A stretch of 64,000 bases of DNA, from NCBI RefSeq assembly GCF_000724605.1, contig NZ_CP008802.1, forward strand, positions 248,001 through 312,000. The letters run 5' to 3'. The stretch comes from Actinotignum schaalii (GTDB lineage Bacteria > Actinomycetota > Actinomycetes > Actinomycetales > Actinomycetaceae). Made by a program: the position numbers and the translations under genes. This document shows positions 32,672-43,248 of the stretch, piece by piece (within the stretch, counting starts at the first letter, position 1; every line of letters starts with the position of its first letter). Below the pieces are notes generated by a model. That model saw only the letters and a list, made by a program, of their open reading frames with translations, ran no database searches and was not told where the DNA came from.

Positions 32672-34626
32672 GCCCGCGCCTCCTCACTGGTTGCGGCCGC
32701 CGCGGCGCTCGATTCCGTTCCACTTGCAGCCGTACCGAGTTCCGTACCGTTCGCTTCCGTTCCGCGTTCCGCGCCGCCTTCCGGCCCGCGCTCCTGGGAG
32801 CGCACAATCGAGCGGTACATCTCATTTGTTTCCATGAGCTGCGCGTGCGTTCCGCAGCCTACTACCTCACCGCAATCCAGTACGACGACGCAATCAGCGC
32901 TGCGGGTCGTCGAAATACGTTGGGCAATGATGACCACCGCCGCATCCCGGATCCGCTCCTTGAGGTTGGCCCGCAGCTGGGCATCGGTGGCGTAATCAAG
33001 GGCGGAGAAAGAATCATCGAAAACTACCAGGTCAGCCCCGGCCCGCCCGGAACTATCGGGCAGGGCCCGGTAGAGGGCCCGCGCGATGGTCAGGCGCTGG
33101 CGCTGCCCGCCGGAAAGATTAGTTCCCCCGGTTTCCACCGGCATCTCCAGCCCGCCCCCGGCCTCCACGAAATCCCAGGCCTGGGCGCAGCGCAGCGCAT
33201 CAATGACCCGCTCCTGGTCAATATCGCGGGTGGAGCCGGCAACATTGCTGGCCACCGTGCCGCTGAACAAGAAAGCCCGCTGGGGCACGAGGGCCACCCG
33301 GCGGCGGAAATCAGCGAGTCGAATATCGCGCACATCCACTTCGCCCGCCCCGGCGCCATCCGCTGCGGCACCACGCGTTCCAGCACCGCCGAATTCCGTT
33401 TCGCCGGCCTCGCCACCCGTGCCGGCTCCGCCGCTGCCTTCTACGGTGAAGCGCCCGGTGCTCACATCCACGAGGCGCGGCAGTATTTTCACCAGCGATG
33501 ATTTGCCCGAGCCCGAGGCGCCAATAATCGCCGTCGTCGTTCCAGGCCTGAAACACAAAGAAATGCCGCGCAAGGCAGGCTCGTCCGCATCCGCGTAGGT
33601 GAGGGAAATATCGCGCAAGCGGAAAGTAACTGGGCCGGGCGGCATCTCCCGCGCATCCGGCGCGTCCGTGATGGAAGGAACGGTGGTATTGACCTCGATG
33701 ACGCGCTCGGCGGAAACGTTCCCGCGCGGAACCACCATAATAATCATGCCGAGCATCATGACCGCGCCCAGAATCATCATGAGGTAGGTGATAAACGCGG
33801 CTAGCGCGCCCACCGGCATGGAACCTCCGGCAATCCGATGCCCGCCAATCCACACGATCAGCGCGGAAGCCAGCCCGATCACCGCGCTCATGGCCGGCAG
33901 CAGCGCGGACCAAATCGTGCCGATCTGGAGCATAATCGAGCGGAAATTGCGGTTATGAACCTCGAATTCCCCGGCCATGGCCTCCTCGCGGCGGAAGGCC
34001 CGAATCACCCGCACCCCGGAAAGCTGGGAGCGCAGCGCATCGTTAATGGCGTCCACGCGCCGCTGGAGAGTTTCGTAGCGTGTGGCCAGCATCGCGGTGC
34101 ACACCAGAATAATCGCGGTGAGCACCGGGATAATGACGAGGAGGGTGAGGGAGAGAACTACGTCTTGCCCGATGGCCATGAGCACCCCGCCCACGCCCAT
34201 AATCGGGGCCGTCACCATAATGGTGAGGGACATGAGGGTGACCATCTGGATTTGGTTGACGTCGTTCGTGGTGCGGGTGACCAGGGTGGAGGCCCCGAAA
34301 CGCTGCTGATCCGCGGGTGAAAAACGCTGCACGTGCGCGAAAGTTTCGCGGCGCAGTTCCCGGCCCAGGTGGGTGGAGACCAGCGCCCCGTAATAGATTG
34401 CCCCGATGGCGCACAGCACCTGCGCGAGGGTGAAGAGCCCCATGAGCAGCCCGCGCGACCAAATATAGGAGCTATTGCGTTCCAGAATGCCGTAATCGAT
34501 AACGTTAGCGCCCAGCGCGGGGAGGGTGAGCCCGAGGAGCACCTGCGCGATCTGTAGCACAGCAATCGCGAGGAGCTGGAATTTGCGGTCGCGCAGATGC
34601 CTCCACGCCAGTCGATAAACGGTCAA
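32668..34626 (-). CDS. ABC exporter subunit A (degenerate ATPase site)
   Basis: A 652-residue half-transporter with six membrane helices and a nucleotide-binding domain: Walker A IIGASGSGKSSLVKIL, signature TNLSGGQRQRLTIARA and Walker B LVVFDDSFSALD. The catalytic Glu after Walker B is replaced by Asp, as in the non-hydrolysing site of heterodimeric exporters. A Gly/Ala/Glu-rich insertion of about 40 residues follows Walker A before the Q-loop, and the C-terminus ends in a GTE/Ala-rich tail; both look like repeat expansions. The start is TTG, placed after GGAGG. Confidence 0.92.
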   Translation of the reverse strand: MTVYRLAWRHLRDRKFQLLAIAVLQIAQVLLGLTLPALGANVIDYGILERNSSYIWSRGLLMGLFTLAQVLCAIGAIYYGALVSTHLGRELRRETFAHVQRFSPADQQRFGASTLVTRTTNDVNQIQMVTLMSLTIMVTAPIMGVGGVLMAIGQDVVLSLTLLVIIPVLTAIILVCTAMLATRYETLQRRVDAINDALRSQLSGVRVIRAFRREEAMAGEFEVHNRNFRSIMLQIGTIWSALLPAMSAVIGLASALIVWIGGHRIAGGSMPVGALAAFITYLMMILGAVMMLGMIIMVVPRGNVSAERVIEVNTTVPSITDAPDAREMPPGPVTFRLRDISLTYADADEPALRGISLCFRPGTTTAIIGASGSGKSSLVKILPRLVDVSTGRFTVEGSGGAGTGGEAGETEFGGAGTRGAAADGAGAGEVDVRDIRLADFRRRVALVPQRAFLFSGTVASNVAGSTRDIDQERVIDALRCAQAWDFVEAGGGLEMPVETGGTNLSGGQRQRLTIARALYRALPDSSGRAGADLVVFDDSFSALDYATDAQLRANLKERIRDAAVVIIAQRISTTRSADCVVVLDCGEVVGCGTHAQLMETNEMYRSIVRSQERGPEGGAERGTEANGTELGTAASGTESSAAAAATSEEARA

Positions 34627-34644
34627 TCACTAGCCTCCATATAT

Positions 34645-34706
34645 GTGTGGCGGCCCGAAAGCTCAACTCGCGACAACTGTTCGCGGGTGAGAAAGGACCG
34701 CCACAC
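34645..34706 (-). promoter_or_regulatory. Leader hairpin upstream of the ABC exporter genes
   Basis: GTGTGGCGG at 34645-34653 pairs with CCGCCACAC at 34698-34706; an inner CGCGA/TCGCG stem lies at 34669-34685. It ends about 18 bases before the TTG start of the exporter operon. It could be the terminator of aceE, or a leader structure affecting exporter expression. No T-run follows. Confidence 0.4.
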
Positions 34707-34861
34707 TATGCTACGTGTGAGAGCACGGATGCTCAAACACTATTCAATTAGTTACGACGACGCCGGGCCTGCGCCGCTGCCGGTGCAGCACCCGAGCGCC
34801 GTAGCTTGGGCGTGCCGGGAATCCCGGTGATGCCGGGAGCGCCGGCGTGGCCCGGGCAGCT

Positions 34862-37624
34862 TTACTCCGGGTCGTTATCGGGAACCGGTTCGGCGGCTGC
34901 CGGGTTATGCAGATCGTACTTCTCGATTGCCTGGCGGACAACCGAGCGGTCGATCTTGCCGGCCTTGGCCAGCGCGTACAGGGCCCGCACCACCATGGTG
35001 GCATCGTCGATCTTGAAGTAGCGCCGGGCAGCCGGGCGGGTATCGGAAATACCGATGCCCTTGGCGCCGAGCGTCTCATAATCGCCGGGAATCCATTCGC
35101 GGATGGAATCCTGGACCTGGTGCTCGAAATCGGAGGTGGCGATGAAGGGGCCTTCTTCGCCTTCCAGCTTCGCGGTCACGTAGGCCTTGCGCGGTTCTTC
35201 CTCCGGGTGGAGGTAGTTGTATTCGTTGGTGGCCAGGCCATCTTTACGCAGCTCATACCAGGAGGTCACCGAGTAGACGGTGGCATCCACGCCCCAGTCA
35301 TCACGCAGCATGCGCTTGGCTTCGCGGGCCCAGCGCACCCCCACGCCCGAGGAGAGCAGATTGACACGCGGGCCGCCCAGGCCATCAGCTTCATCAAGCT
35401 TGTAGATACCGCGGATAATGCCATCCACGTCCACATTCTCCGGTTCGGCGGGCTGGTGGATGGGTTCGTTGTAGACCGTGAGGTAGTACATGACGTTCTG
35501 CTCACGCCCATCAGAGCCATCCCCGTACATACGCTTCAGGCCATCCTTGAAGATATGGCCGAGTTCATAAGCGTAGGCCGCATCGTAAATGACCATGCCC
35601 GGGTTGGTGGAGGCGAGCACGGGGGAGTGCCCGTCCATATGCTGGGAGCCTTCACCCGTGAGGGTGGTGCGCCCGGCGGTGCCACCAATAATGAAGCCGC
35701 GGGCCAGCTGATCGTAGGCCGCCCAGAACTGGTCCCCGGTGCGCTGGAACCCGAACATCGAGTAGAAGATGTAGAAGGGCACCATCGGGGTGTTATGGGT
35801 GGCGTAGGAGGTTCCGGCCGCCACGAAAGCGGAGAGGGAACCGGCTTCGGTAATACCGGTGTGGAGCAGCTGGCCCTGGGTAGATTCCTTGTAGGAAAGC
35901 AGCATATCGTGGTCCACCGCGGTGTACTGCTGGCCTTGGGTATTGAAGATCTTGGCGGAGGGGAACATGGAATCCATGCCGAAGGTACGCGCTTCGTCCG
36001 GAACGATTGGCACCATGCGGAAGCCGAATTCCTTATCGCGCATAATGTCCTTGAGCAGGCGAACCAGGGCCATGGTAGTGGCGACCTTCTGCTTGCCCGA
36101 ACCCTTCTTCATGGATTGGAAGGGCTTATCGGCCGGCAGCGCAATCCCACCCTGGTGGGTGCGGCGCTGGGGCAGGTAGCCGCCCAGCGCTTCGCGCCGC
36201 TCGCGCATATGCTTCATGGCCGGGTGATCTTCAGCCGGCTTGTAGTACGGCGCGTTATAGGGATCTTCCAGCTGGGAATCATCAATGGGGATACGCAGGG
36301 TATCGCGCAGCAGCTTGAGATCGTTGCTATTGAGCTTCTTCATCTGGTGGGTGGCATTACGCCCCGCGAAGTTCGAGCCGAGGTCATAGCCCTTGACCGT
36401 TTGCGCCAGAATCACGGTGGGCTGGCCCTTATGGGCCAGGGCGGCCCGGTAGGCGGCGTAGATCTTGTGGTGATCGTGGCCGCCGCGGCGCAGCGCCCAA
36501 ATCTCATCATCGGACCAATCTTCCACCATGGCCTTCGTGCGCGGATCGCGCCCGAAGAAGTTATTGCGCACGTAGGAGCCGTCATTCGCCTTGAAGCCCT
36601 GGTAGTCGCCGTCCGGGGTGGAGGTCATGAGATCCACGAGGGCGTGGTCCTTATCCTGGGCGAGGAGCTTATCCCAACCCGAACCCCACAGCACCTTGAT
36701 GACATTCCAGCCCGCACCCTTAAAGAAGGATTCGAGTTCCTGCACGATATTGCCGTTGCCGCGCACCGGGCCGTCCAGGCGCTGGAGGTTGCAATTGACC
36801 ACCCAGGTGAGGTTATCGAGCTTCTGGGAGGCGGCCAGCTGGAGCATGCCGCGCGATTCGGGTTCGTCCATTTCGCCATCGCCCAGGAAGGCCCATACGT
36901 GCGAATCCGAGGTGTCCTTAATACCGCGTTCGCTCAGGTAGCGATTGAACCAAGCCTGGTAGATGGAGTTCGTGGCGCCCAGCCCAAGGGACACGGTGGG
37001 GAACTGCCAGAAGTCCGGCATCTGGTGGGGATGCGGGTAGGAGGGCAAGCCGCGCCCGCCGGAAATATGGGAGGCCTCTTGGCGGAAAGAATCCAGATCC
37101 GCTTCCGTGAGGCGCCCTTCCAGGTAGGCACGGGCGTAATTACCGGGGGAGGAGTGGCCCTGGAAGAAGATTTGATCCCCGCCGCCGGGAGCATCCGGGC
37201 CGCGGAAGAAGTGGTTGAAGCCCACTTCATAAAGGGTGGCCTGGGCGGCGTAGGAGGAAATATGGCCGCCTACCCCCACGCCGGGGCGCTGGGCGCGCGT
37301 GACCATCACGGCCGCATTCCACCGGGTCCAGCTGCGGAATTGGTGTTCGAGTTCCTCTTCTTCCGGGGTGCCCGGGTACGGAGGTTCTTCTTCCGCCGGA
37401 ATCGTATTGATATAGGGCGTGACGAGATCAGGGGAGACCGAAACTCCCTTGGCGCGCGCGTGCTCATCCACGCTGGCGAGGATAAACCGCGCCCGATCCG
37501 CACCATTTGTTTCAATCAGATCATCCACGGACGCGAGCCATTCGCGGGTTTCTTCCGGATCAACATCCGGGATCTGGCTGAGCTGGCCGGACACCATGCG
37601 ATCATCAGAATCTTGTGAAGCCAC
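34862..37624 (-). CDS. aceE: Pyruvate dehydrogenase E1 component, homodimeric
   Basis: A 920-residue thiamine-diphosphate enzyme that oxidatively decarboxylates pyruvate in the pyruvate dehydrogenase complex. It matches the single-chain E1 of proteobacteria and actinobacteria: [20 protein letters not shown], the Mg-ThDP motif [10 protein letters not shown] near residue 245, and [16 protein letters not shown] chose the GTG at 37624 because GGAGGA lies six bases before it; an ATG twelve codons upstream has no such site. The E2 and E3 partners could be the SucB and Lpd encoded at 60-63 kb, as in other actinobacteria. It is divergent from DUF3052. Confidence 0.94.
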   Translation of the reverse strand: MASQDSDDRMVSGQLSQIPDVDPEETREWLASVDDLIETNGADRARFILASVDEHARAKGVSVSPDLVTPYINTIPAEEEPPYPGTPEEEELEHQFRSWTRWNAAVMVTRAQRPGVGVGGHISSYAAQATLYEVGFNHFFRGPDAPGGGDQIFFQGHSSPGNYARAYLEGRLTEADLDSFRQEASHISGGRGLPSYPHPHQMPDFWQFPTVSLGLGATNSIYQAWFNRYLSERGIKDTSDSHVWAFLGDGEMDEPESRGMLQLAASQKLDNLTWVVNCNLQRLDGPVRGNGNIVQELESFFKGAGWNVIKVLWGSGWDKLLAQDKDHALVDLMTSTPDGDYQGFKANDGSYVRNNFFGRDPRTKAMVEDWSDDEIWALRRGGHDHHKIYAAYRAALAHKGQPTVILAQTVKGYDLGSNFAGRNATHQMKKLNSNDLKLLRDTLRIPIDDSQLEDPYNAPYYKPAEDHPAMKHMRERREALGGYLPQRRTHQGGIALPADKPFQSMKKGSGKQKVATTMALVRLLKDIMRDKEFGFRMVPIVPDEARTFGMDSMFPSAKIFNTQGQQYTAVDHDMLLSYKESTQGQLLHTGITEAGSLSAFVAAGTSYATHNTPMVPFYIFYSMFGFQRTGDQFWAAYDQLARGFIIGGTAGRTTLTGEGSQHMDGHSPVLASTNPGMVIYDAAYAYELGHIFKDGLKRMYGDGSDGREQNVMYYLTVYNEPIHQPAEPENVDVDGIIRGIYKLDEADGLGGPRVNLLSSGVGVRWAREAKRMLRDDWGVDATVYSVTSWYELRKDGLATNEYNYLHPEEEPRKAYVTAKLEGEEGPFIATSDFEHQVQDSIREWIPGDYETLGAKGIGISDTRPAARRYFKIDDATMVVRALYALAKAGKIDRSVVRQAIEKYDLHNPAAAEPVPDNDPE

Positions 37625-37934
37625 GGAATCTCCTCCATTGCTTGAGTGGTTGTAGTTCATTGGGACGTGTCAAGGCTACCCGTTCGCGGCTTTAGTCCCA
37701 GAACGGCTGTGGTACCTCTTACACATGCACTCTTATATTACCGCGTTGTTGAGAGCCATCGCACAGGCATGAGCGGAATTAAGCTGAGCGGTGGACGGGG
37801 CGCACGGCCGGTGGCTTTCGCGGCGCCCGGGAACCGGGCGGCGCGCGTCGTCGTACGGTAATGATCACCAAAATCACGGGCGACGCGGCTGAGATTAACT
37901 TGAAAAAATGCCGGCGATCAGATGAGCTTAAGCC
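37625..37934. other. Divergent promoter region between aceE and DUF3052
   Basis: About 310 bases without a gene. It must hold the promoters of both genes. An AT-rich ATATTA tract lies near 37735-37741, but I cannot assign definite -35/-10 boxes. Confidence 0.4.
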
Positions 37935-38333
37935 ATGAGTTCGTTTGGTTTCCAGAAAGGGAACATCATCCAAGAATTTGGCTACGACGACGACGTAGCC
38001 GCCCAGGTCCGCGCGCAGATCGAAGAAACTATCGGAAGCGCGCTGGTGGACGAAGATTCGCGCGATATCGTGGACGGCGCCATCGCCTGGTGGCGCGCGG
38101 ACGACGGTGACGTCGATGACCTCACCGATTTGCTCCTGGATATCAAGGCTAATTTCGACGACGAAAATGCTATCTGCTGGCTCTTCGTGCCCACGGGGCG
38201 GGTGTCGAATGCGGTGCCGCATAACGATATTGAAGAGGCTGCTGATACCGCGGGCATGCAACCAACCACATCCGTGGCCCTCGGGGAGTCCTGGACGGGC
38301 GTGCGCCTCACCAATAAGGGCCTGCGCTACTAG
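37935..38333 (+). CDS. DUF3052 family protein
   Basis: A 132-residue acidic protein conserved in actinobacteria beside aceE. The family pattern is clear: GFQKGNIIQEFGYDDDV, DEDSRDIVDGAIAWWRADDG, LLDIKANFDDENAICWLFVP and TTSVALGESWTGVRLTNKG. The function is unknown. Its conserved place next to the E1 gene suggests, but does not prove, a link with pyruvate dehydrogenase. Confidence 0.87.
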   Translation: MSSFGFQKGNIIQEFGYDDDVAAQVRAQIEETIGSALVDEDSRDIVDGAIAWWRADDGDVDDLTDLLLDIKANFDDENAICWLFVPTGRVSNAVPHNDIEEAADTAGMQPTTSVALGESWTGVRLTNKGLRY

Positions 38334-38399
38334 AAGCCGGCGGCGGGAAGGTGCGCGCGGGCCGCGCATCGGGTAGGATCATCCGAGTGCGCAGCGCGC

Positions 38400-38473
38400 G
38401 GGCCCGTAGCTCAGTTGGTCAGAGCACCTGGTTTACACCCAGGGTGTCATCGGTTCGAATCCGGTCGGGCCCA
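38400..38473 (+). tRNA. tRNA-Val (TAC)
   Basis: Cloverleaf of 74 nt: acceptor GGGCCCG/CGGGCCC, D-stem GCTC/GAGC, anticodon stem CCTGG/CCAGG with loop TTTACAC (anticodon TAC), T-arm ATCGG-TTCGAAT-CCGGT, discriminator A. Confidence 0.95.
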
Positions 38474-38504
38474 CTCTTTATGCCGTGAGCGCCGCGAAAT
38501 TCCG

Positions 38505-39344
38505 CTACCACTCTTCGTGCGTGCGCGCATCCCATACATGCAGATCGCCGGTGTCCAGCGCGGCCAGATCGCGCATATCCGAGTCGTCCAGGGTGAAGTT
38601 GAAGATATCGGCATTTGCCCGCCAGCGCTCGCGTTGGGACGACGACGGAATCACCACAATGCCCTGCTGGACACACCAACGCAGCACAATCTGCCCGGCA
38701 CTCACCCCGTGCTTGGCAGCCAGGCGCGCCACCACAATCTGATCGAGCAGCTTTTCCGGCCCGCCGAGCGGGCGCCACGCCTGGGTGACAATACCGTGGC
38801 GCTCGTGGAAAGCGCGCAGATCGGCGCGTGGGAGGGCAACCGAGAGCTGGACCTGGTTGAGCACCGGCCATACCCCGGTGGCCTCATAGAGGTGTGTGAG
38901 GTGTTCGGGAAGGAAATTCGAGACTCCCACGTGGCGCACCAGGCCCTCTGCCTGCGCCGCGAGCATCTCCTCCCAAGTTTCCACGTACAGGCCGCGGGAG
39001 GGATTGGGCCAGTGGATGAGGAGAACGTCAAGGTAATCGGTATCTAGGCGACGTAGCGAATCCTCAATACTGCGCCGGGTGTACCGCTTCCCCTGTTCCC
39101 CGCCGGCTACCTTCGAGGTGATGAACACCTCCGCACGGGGCACCCCGGAGCGTTTCACCGCTTCGCCAACGGCCGTTTCATTGGCGTACTGCTGGGCGGT
39201 ATCGATAAGGCGGTAGCCATCGGCAATAATCTGGCCCAAGATGGTGGCAAGCTCGTTACCTTTGGCCAGTAGGGAGCCGATTCCAACCAGGGGAATCTGC
39301 CCGCCGTCGGCAAGGGGAATGGTGGGAATATCGCATGTGGTCAT
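38505..39344 (-). CDS. Aldo/keto reductase
   Basis: A 279-residue NADPH-dependent TIM-barrel reductase. The catalytic tetrad is visible: Asp and Tyr in LIDTAQQYANE, Lys in VFITSKVAG and His in VLLIHWPNP. The family signature GVSNFLPEHL follows, and the C-terminal cofactor region reads VVIPSSSQRERWRANADIF. The length is normal. It closely resembles 2,5-diketogluconate-reductase-type enzymes, but the substrate is not predictable. Confidence 0.92.
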   Translation of the reverse strand: MTTCDIPTIPLADGGQIPLVGIGSLLAKGNELATILGQIIADGYRLIDTAQQYANETAVGEAVKRSGVPRAEVFITSKVAGGEQGKRYTRRSIEDSLRRLDTDYLDVLLIHWPNPSRGLYVETWEEMLAAQAEGLVRHVGVSNFLPEHLTHLYEATGVWPVLNQVQLSVALPRADLRAFHERHGIVTQAWRPLGGPEKLLDQIVVARLAAKHGVSAGQIVLRWCVQQGIVVIPSSSQRERWRANADIFNFTLDDSDMRDLAALDTGDLHVWDARTHEEW

Positions 39345-39512
39345 GCCCCACAGCCTATCAATGTGATCGATGTCATGTCTATTCGAGTTTTTCCTACGGG
39401 CTCAGGGCTTGCGGCGGGTGGGCGCCGGGGCGAAAACGATAAAAAAGTACTCAAATCGCGGTTATGTCGTAGGCCCTTGTTACCCTGGAAAACGGATAGC
39501 AAGGAGTACCAC

Positions 39513-41087
39513 GTGACTGACCTACCCACCCACGCGCAAATCGCCGCGCAGGTCCCCGATAACGTCGAGAATCCCAAAAAGTACATTAAGGAACATAAGG
39601 AAGCCCTGCGCCGCGACCGGCGCGCCCGCGCCACCCGTTCCTTTATGGGCCAACCCACCGGCCTGTATTCCCTTTTCGGCCTGGAGCTCTGGGAGCGTTT
39701 CTCCTACCTGGGTTTCCAAGCCATCCTGGTCCTCTACTTCACCGATGCCATCGCGAGCGGCGGGCTCGGTTACGCGGAGGACGTGGGCTCCTCCATCGTG
39801 GCCGCCTACGGTGCCCTCGTCTACCTGCTTTCCATCGCGGGCGCCTGGATCGCGGATCGAATCTCCGGCACCTACCGCACGGTGCTGTGGGGCGGCATTG
39901 TTATTGCCGCGGGTCATATCGCCATGGGTATCCCCACCGAATTCTTCACCTGGGTGGGCCTGGGCCTCATCGTGGTGGGAACCGGGCTCCTCAAACCGAA
40001 TGTTTCCACCATGGTGGGCGAACTCTACGCCCCCGGGGATAGCCGCCGCGATGCCGGATTCTCCATCTACTACGCCGGGATTAATATCGGAGCGTTCCTC
40101 GGGCCGCTGGTGGCCGGATTCCTCGGCCAGCGGGTGCATTGGCACGCTGGCTTCGCCTCTGCCGCTGTGGGAATGATCCTGGGCCTTATCGCCTACGTGG
40201 CAACCGGGAAAAACCTATCCGGGCGGGCCAAAGCGCATCGCATCCGCGCCAGTTTCGTGGCGGACCGTTCTTTTTGGATGCTCGTGGGGCTCGTTGGGGC
40301 AGTGGTGGCGGTAGCTACCCTTTTCGCCACCTTCTCCTCCGCCACGCTCAGCGACGTCGTCAATGGCATTTCTGTGATCACCTGGATCGTGCCGGTGTTC
40401 TTCTTCTTGTGGATGTACCGCTCTCCGAAGGTCACCCCGGTAGAACGGCGCAATCTCATCCCCTACGCGCTGCTGCTCATTGCCCTCATCCTCTACAATC
40501 TGCTCTATTTCCAAACCGGGAATACCCTCAACCTCGTGGCCCTCAACGCCACCGATAACACCATCGGCTCCCTGAGCTACCCCTCCTCCTATTACATTTC
40601 CCTCACCGCCATCGTGGAAATCATTATGGGGCCAGTCCTTGCCTGGATCTGGCTGAAAATGGGCAAACGCCAACCCCACGTGGCCGCGAAAGTGGGGCTG
40701 GGTGCGGTGCTCGGCGGGGTTGCCTTCGTGATCGTGGCGCTCGCGGGCATCCTCACCCCGCGCGGGGCTCTTCTTATGCCGCTGTGGCTGGTGGGATGCT
40801 ATATCTTCCTCGGTCTGGGAGACCTGGTGCTGCAAACCTCGGGGATGTCCGCCACCACCAAACTCGCCCCGCGGGCTTTCGCCTCCCAAACCATGGCCCT
40901 GTGGTTCGCGGCCATGGCCTGCGCCCAGGGCATCCAAGCCCAGGTGGTGAAATTCTTCGATTACGAAAATATGGCCGCGTCTATCCCCGCCTACTTCGGG
41001 GTGCAAGGACTGGTGGTCATCGGTTACGGCGTGCTGCTCATGGCGCTTACCCCGTGGATGCGCTCACGTATGAAAGTCGTCGCGTAA
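39513..41087 (+). CDS. POT-family di/tripeptide:H+ symporter
   Basis: A 524-residue transporter of the proton-dependent oligopeptide family with about 14 membrane helices. Signatures are GLELWERFSYLGFQAILVLY (ExxERF motif), LIVVGTGLLKPNVSTMVGEL and FSIYYAGINIGAFLGP. I chose the GTG at 39513, which follows AAGGAGTACCAC; the open frame continues upstream without conservation. The next gene encodes an S15-like peptidase, so import and hydrolysis of short peptides may be linked. Confidence 0.92.
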   Translation: MTDLPTHAQIAAQVPDNVENPKKYIKEHKEALRRDRRARATRSFMGQPTGLYSLFGLELWERFSYLGFQAILVLYFTDAIASGGLGYAEDVGSSIVAAYGALVYLLSIAGAWIADRISGTYRTVLWGGIVIAAGHIAMGIPTEFFTWVGLGLIVVGTGLLKPNVSTMVGELYAPGDSRRDAGFSIYYAGINIGAFLGPLVAGFLGQRVHWHAGFASAAVGMILGLIAYVATGKNLSGRAKAHRIRASFVADRSFWMLVGLVGAVVAVATLFATFSSATLSDVVNGISVITWIVPVFFFLWMYRSPKVTPVERRNLIPYALLLIALILYNLLYFQTGNTLNLVALNATDNTIGSLSYPSSYYISLTAIVEIIMGPVLAWIWLKMGKRQPHVAAKVGLGAVLGGVAFVIVALAGILTPRGALLMPLWLVGCYIFLGLGDLVLQTSGMSATTKLAPRAFASQTMALWFAAMACAQGIQAQVVKFFDYENMAASIPAYFGVQGLVVIGYGVLLMALTPWMRSRMKVVA

Positions 41088-41179
41088 AGCTGGCGGCGTC
41101 GTCGTACCTCAACGCGCCCCACGAAAACCGCAGCGCACGCACAGAAGCAACACAGCACAGACGCACAGGAAGGAGAACA

Positions 41180-43234
41180 ATGGAGTACATCACAGATTTT
41201 CCCTACGAGACCGAGATTCGCGAGGGGTGGATTCCGCTCTCGGACGGCACCCGGCTGTGGATGAAAGCGTGGATGCCGCGCACGGAAGAAAAAGTGCCGG
41301 CGATCCTCGAATATCTGCCCTACCGTAGCGGGGACTGGACCGCGCCGCGCGATCACGAACGCCACCCGTATTACGCCGGGCACGGCTACGCTTCCATCCG
41401 GGTCGATATCCGCGGGCACGGTAATTCCGAGGGTATCCCGGGCGATGAATACGATGCGCAGGAACATAAAGACGGACTGGAAGTGATCGAGTGGATTGCC
41501 TCGCAGGAATGGTGCACGGGCAGCGTGGGCATGTTCGGGATTTCCTGGGGCGGTTTCAATTCGCTCCAGCTCGCCTCCTACCAGCCGGAAGCTCTCAAAG
41601 CGATCGTGACCACCTGCTCCACCGATGACCGCTACGACAATGACGTGCACTATTTCGGCGGCTCGATGCTCGCGGTGGATATGCATGCCTGGGGCGCCAC
41701 CATGCTCGCTTTCGAATCCCGGCCCCCGGACCCGCGCGCCGTGGGGGAGAAGTGGAAGTCCATGTGGCTGGAGCGCCTCAATAATATGGAGCCCTACGTA
41801 GATACCTGGATGAGTCACCAGACCCGCGATGCCTACTGGAAACACGGCTCGGTGTGTGAGGATTATTCGAAACTCGACGCGGCGGTGCTCGCGGTGGGCG
41901 GCTGGTTCGACCCGTACCGCGATACCGTGCTGCGCCTGGTGGAGAATCTCTCCGCGCTGGGGAAGCACGTGCGCGGGCTGCTCGGGCCGTGGAGCCACCA
42001 GTATCCGGATCGCGATCTGCGCCCGGGGCCGCATATTGATTTCCTCGGGGAAACGCTGCGCTGGTGGGATAGGTGGCTCAAGGGCGCGGATAACGGCGCG
42101 ATGGATGAGCCGCTGCTGCGCACCTGGATCAGTGACCCCATGCGCCCGGCCTCGGTGTACGAGGAAATCGAGGGGCGCTGGGTGGCGGAACGCGCCTGGC
42201 CTTCCCCGGATATTGCGCCCCTGCGTTTCGAGTTGGGGCAGGCGAGCGTATCGCCGGGTGCGGTGTGTGGTGGCACGATTCTTGTGAAGTCGCCGCAAGA
42301 CATCGGCTCAGATGCTGGGCGGTACTTCCCGTACGGGAACGACGCCGATTTGCCGGTTGATCAGCGTGCCGACGATGGCCGCGCGGTGACCTGCGATTTT
42401 TACCTGGGGGAATCGGTCGAGATTCTCGGTAATGCCAGGGCGTTGCTGCGGCTGCGCAACGGCGGGGAACGCGGGCATATGTATGTGCGCCTGGAAGATG
42501 TGGCCCCGGACGGTGCCTCCACGCTCATCACCCGCGGGAACCTCAACCTGAGCGCCCGCGAGGGGCGTGAACGCATCGTGGAGATGCCCGCGGGGCAGTG
42601 GGTGGATGTGGAGATTCCGCTCACCGGTATTGGCTATCATTTCGCGGCCGGGCACACGTTGCGGGTGGCGCTGTCCAGCGCCTACTGGCCGTGGATTTGG
42701 CCGGCGCGGGACAACGCCGGAGTGGAGGTGGATCTGGGGGCTTCCGCGCTGGTGGTGCCCGCCCGCCCGATCCGCCCCGGGGGAGAGCGCGATGCCCTCG
42801 ATGATGCGGTGAGTTTCGCCGGGCCGGTTCAGCCTATTGGTTTGGACGTGACGTACCCGGAAGCAGGAGCTGCCGGGGCGCGCCGCCCCGAACGCCTCAT
42901 CGCCCGTGACGTGGTGAAGAAAGAGACGTTTATCCAGGTGGATCCGGCCTACGGGGGAACCCGGGTCTACCCGGACGGCCTCCACTACGACGAAGATTCG
43001 GTGGAACGCTACTGGATTTCCTGGGATGACCCGCTTTCGGCACGCACCGAAGCCGAATGGAAAATCGGGCTGGCCCGCCCGGATATCGATTGGGAGGTTC
43101 GCCTGGAAGCCGATACCCGCATCCGCTGCGATGCGCAGAATTTCTACGTGCAATCGGTGGTCACCGCCTTCGATCACGAGGAAGAAATCTTCCACAAGGA
43201 GTGGAAGAGCACCGTGGAGCGCACGGCGTCCTAG
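41180..43234 (+). CDS. CocE/NonD-type serine hydrolase (S15 peptidase family)
   Basis: A 684-residue alpha/beta hydrolase of the X-Pro dipeptidyl-peptidase/cocaine esterase family. The nucleophile is S122 in GMFGISWGGFNSLQ; the fold start is RLWMKAWMPRTEEKVP and the C-terminal jelly-roll region includes GHTLRVALSSAYWPWIWPA. I chose the ATG at 41180 after AAGGAG. The frame is open upstream but runs through the peptide-transporter gene in another frame. The neighbouring transporter suggests peptide substrates; esters are an alternative. Confidence 0.88.
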   Translation: MEYITDFPYETEIREGWIPLSDGTRLWMKAWMPRTEEKVPAILEYLPYRSGDWTAPRDHERHPYYAGHGYASIRVDIRGHGNSEGIPGDEYDAQEHKDGLEVIEWIASQEWCTGSVGMFGISWGGFNSLQLASYQPEALKAIVTTCSTDDRYDNDVHYFGGSMLAVDMHAWGATMLAFESRPPDPRAVGEKWKSMWLERLNNMEPYVDTWMSHQTRDAYWKHGSVCEDYSKLDAAVLAVGGWFDPYRDTVLRLVENLSALGKHVRGLLGPWSHQYPDRDLRPGPHIDFLGETLRWWDRWLKGADNGAMDEPLLRTWISDPMRPASVYEEIEGRWVAERAWPSPDIAPLRFELGQASVSPGAVCGGTILVKSPQDIGSDAGRYFPYGNDADLPVDQRADDGRAVTCDFYLGESVEILGNARALLRLRNGGERGHMYVRLEDVAPDGASTLITRGNLNLSAREGRERIVEMPAGQWVDVEIPLTGIGYHFAAGHTLRVALSSAYWPWIWPARDNAGVEVDLGASALVVPARPIRPGGERDALDDAVSFAGPVQPIGLDVTYPEAGAAGARRPERLIARDVVKKETFIQVDPAYGGTRVYPDGLHYDEDSVERYWISWDDPLSARTEAEWKIGLARPDIDWEVRLEADTRIRCDAQNFYVQSVVTAFDHEEEIFHKEWKSTVERTAS

Positions 43235-43248
43235 AGTAGGGTGGATTC

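Noticed and set aside
34847-37618. A 923-codon open frame on the plus strand opposite aceE
   Set aside because: It is an antisense shadow: aceE matches the E1 family throughout, while the opposite frame gives no recognisable domain, a common result of GC-rich codon use.
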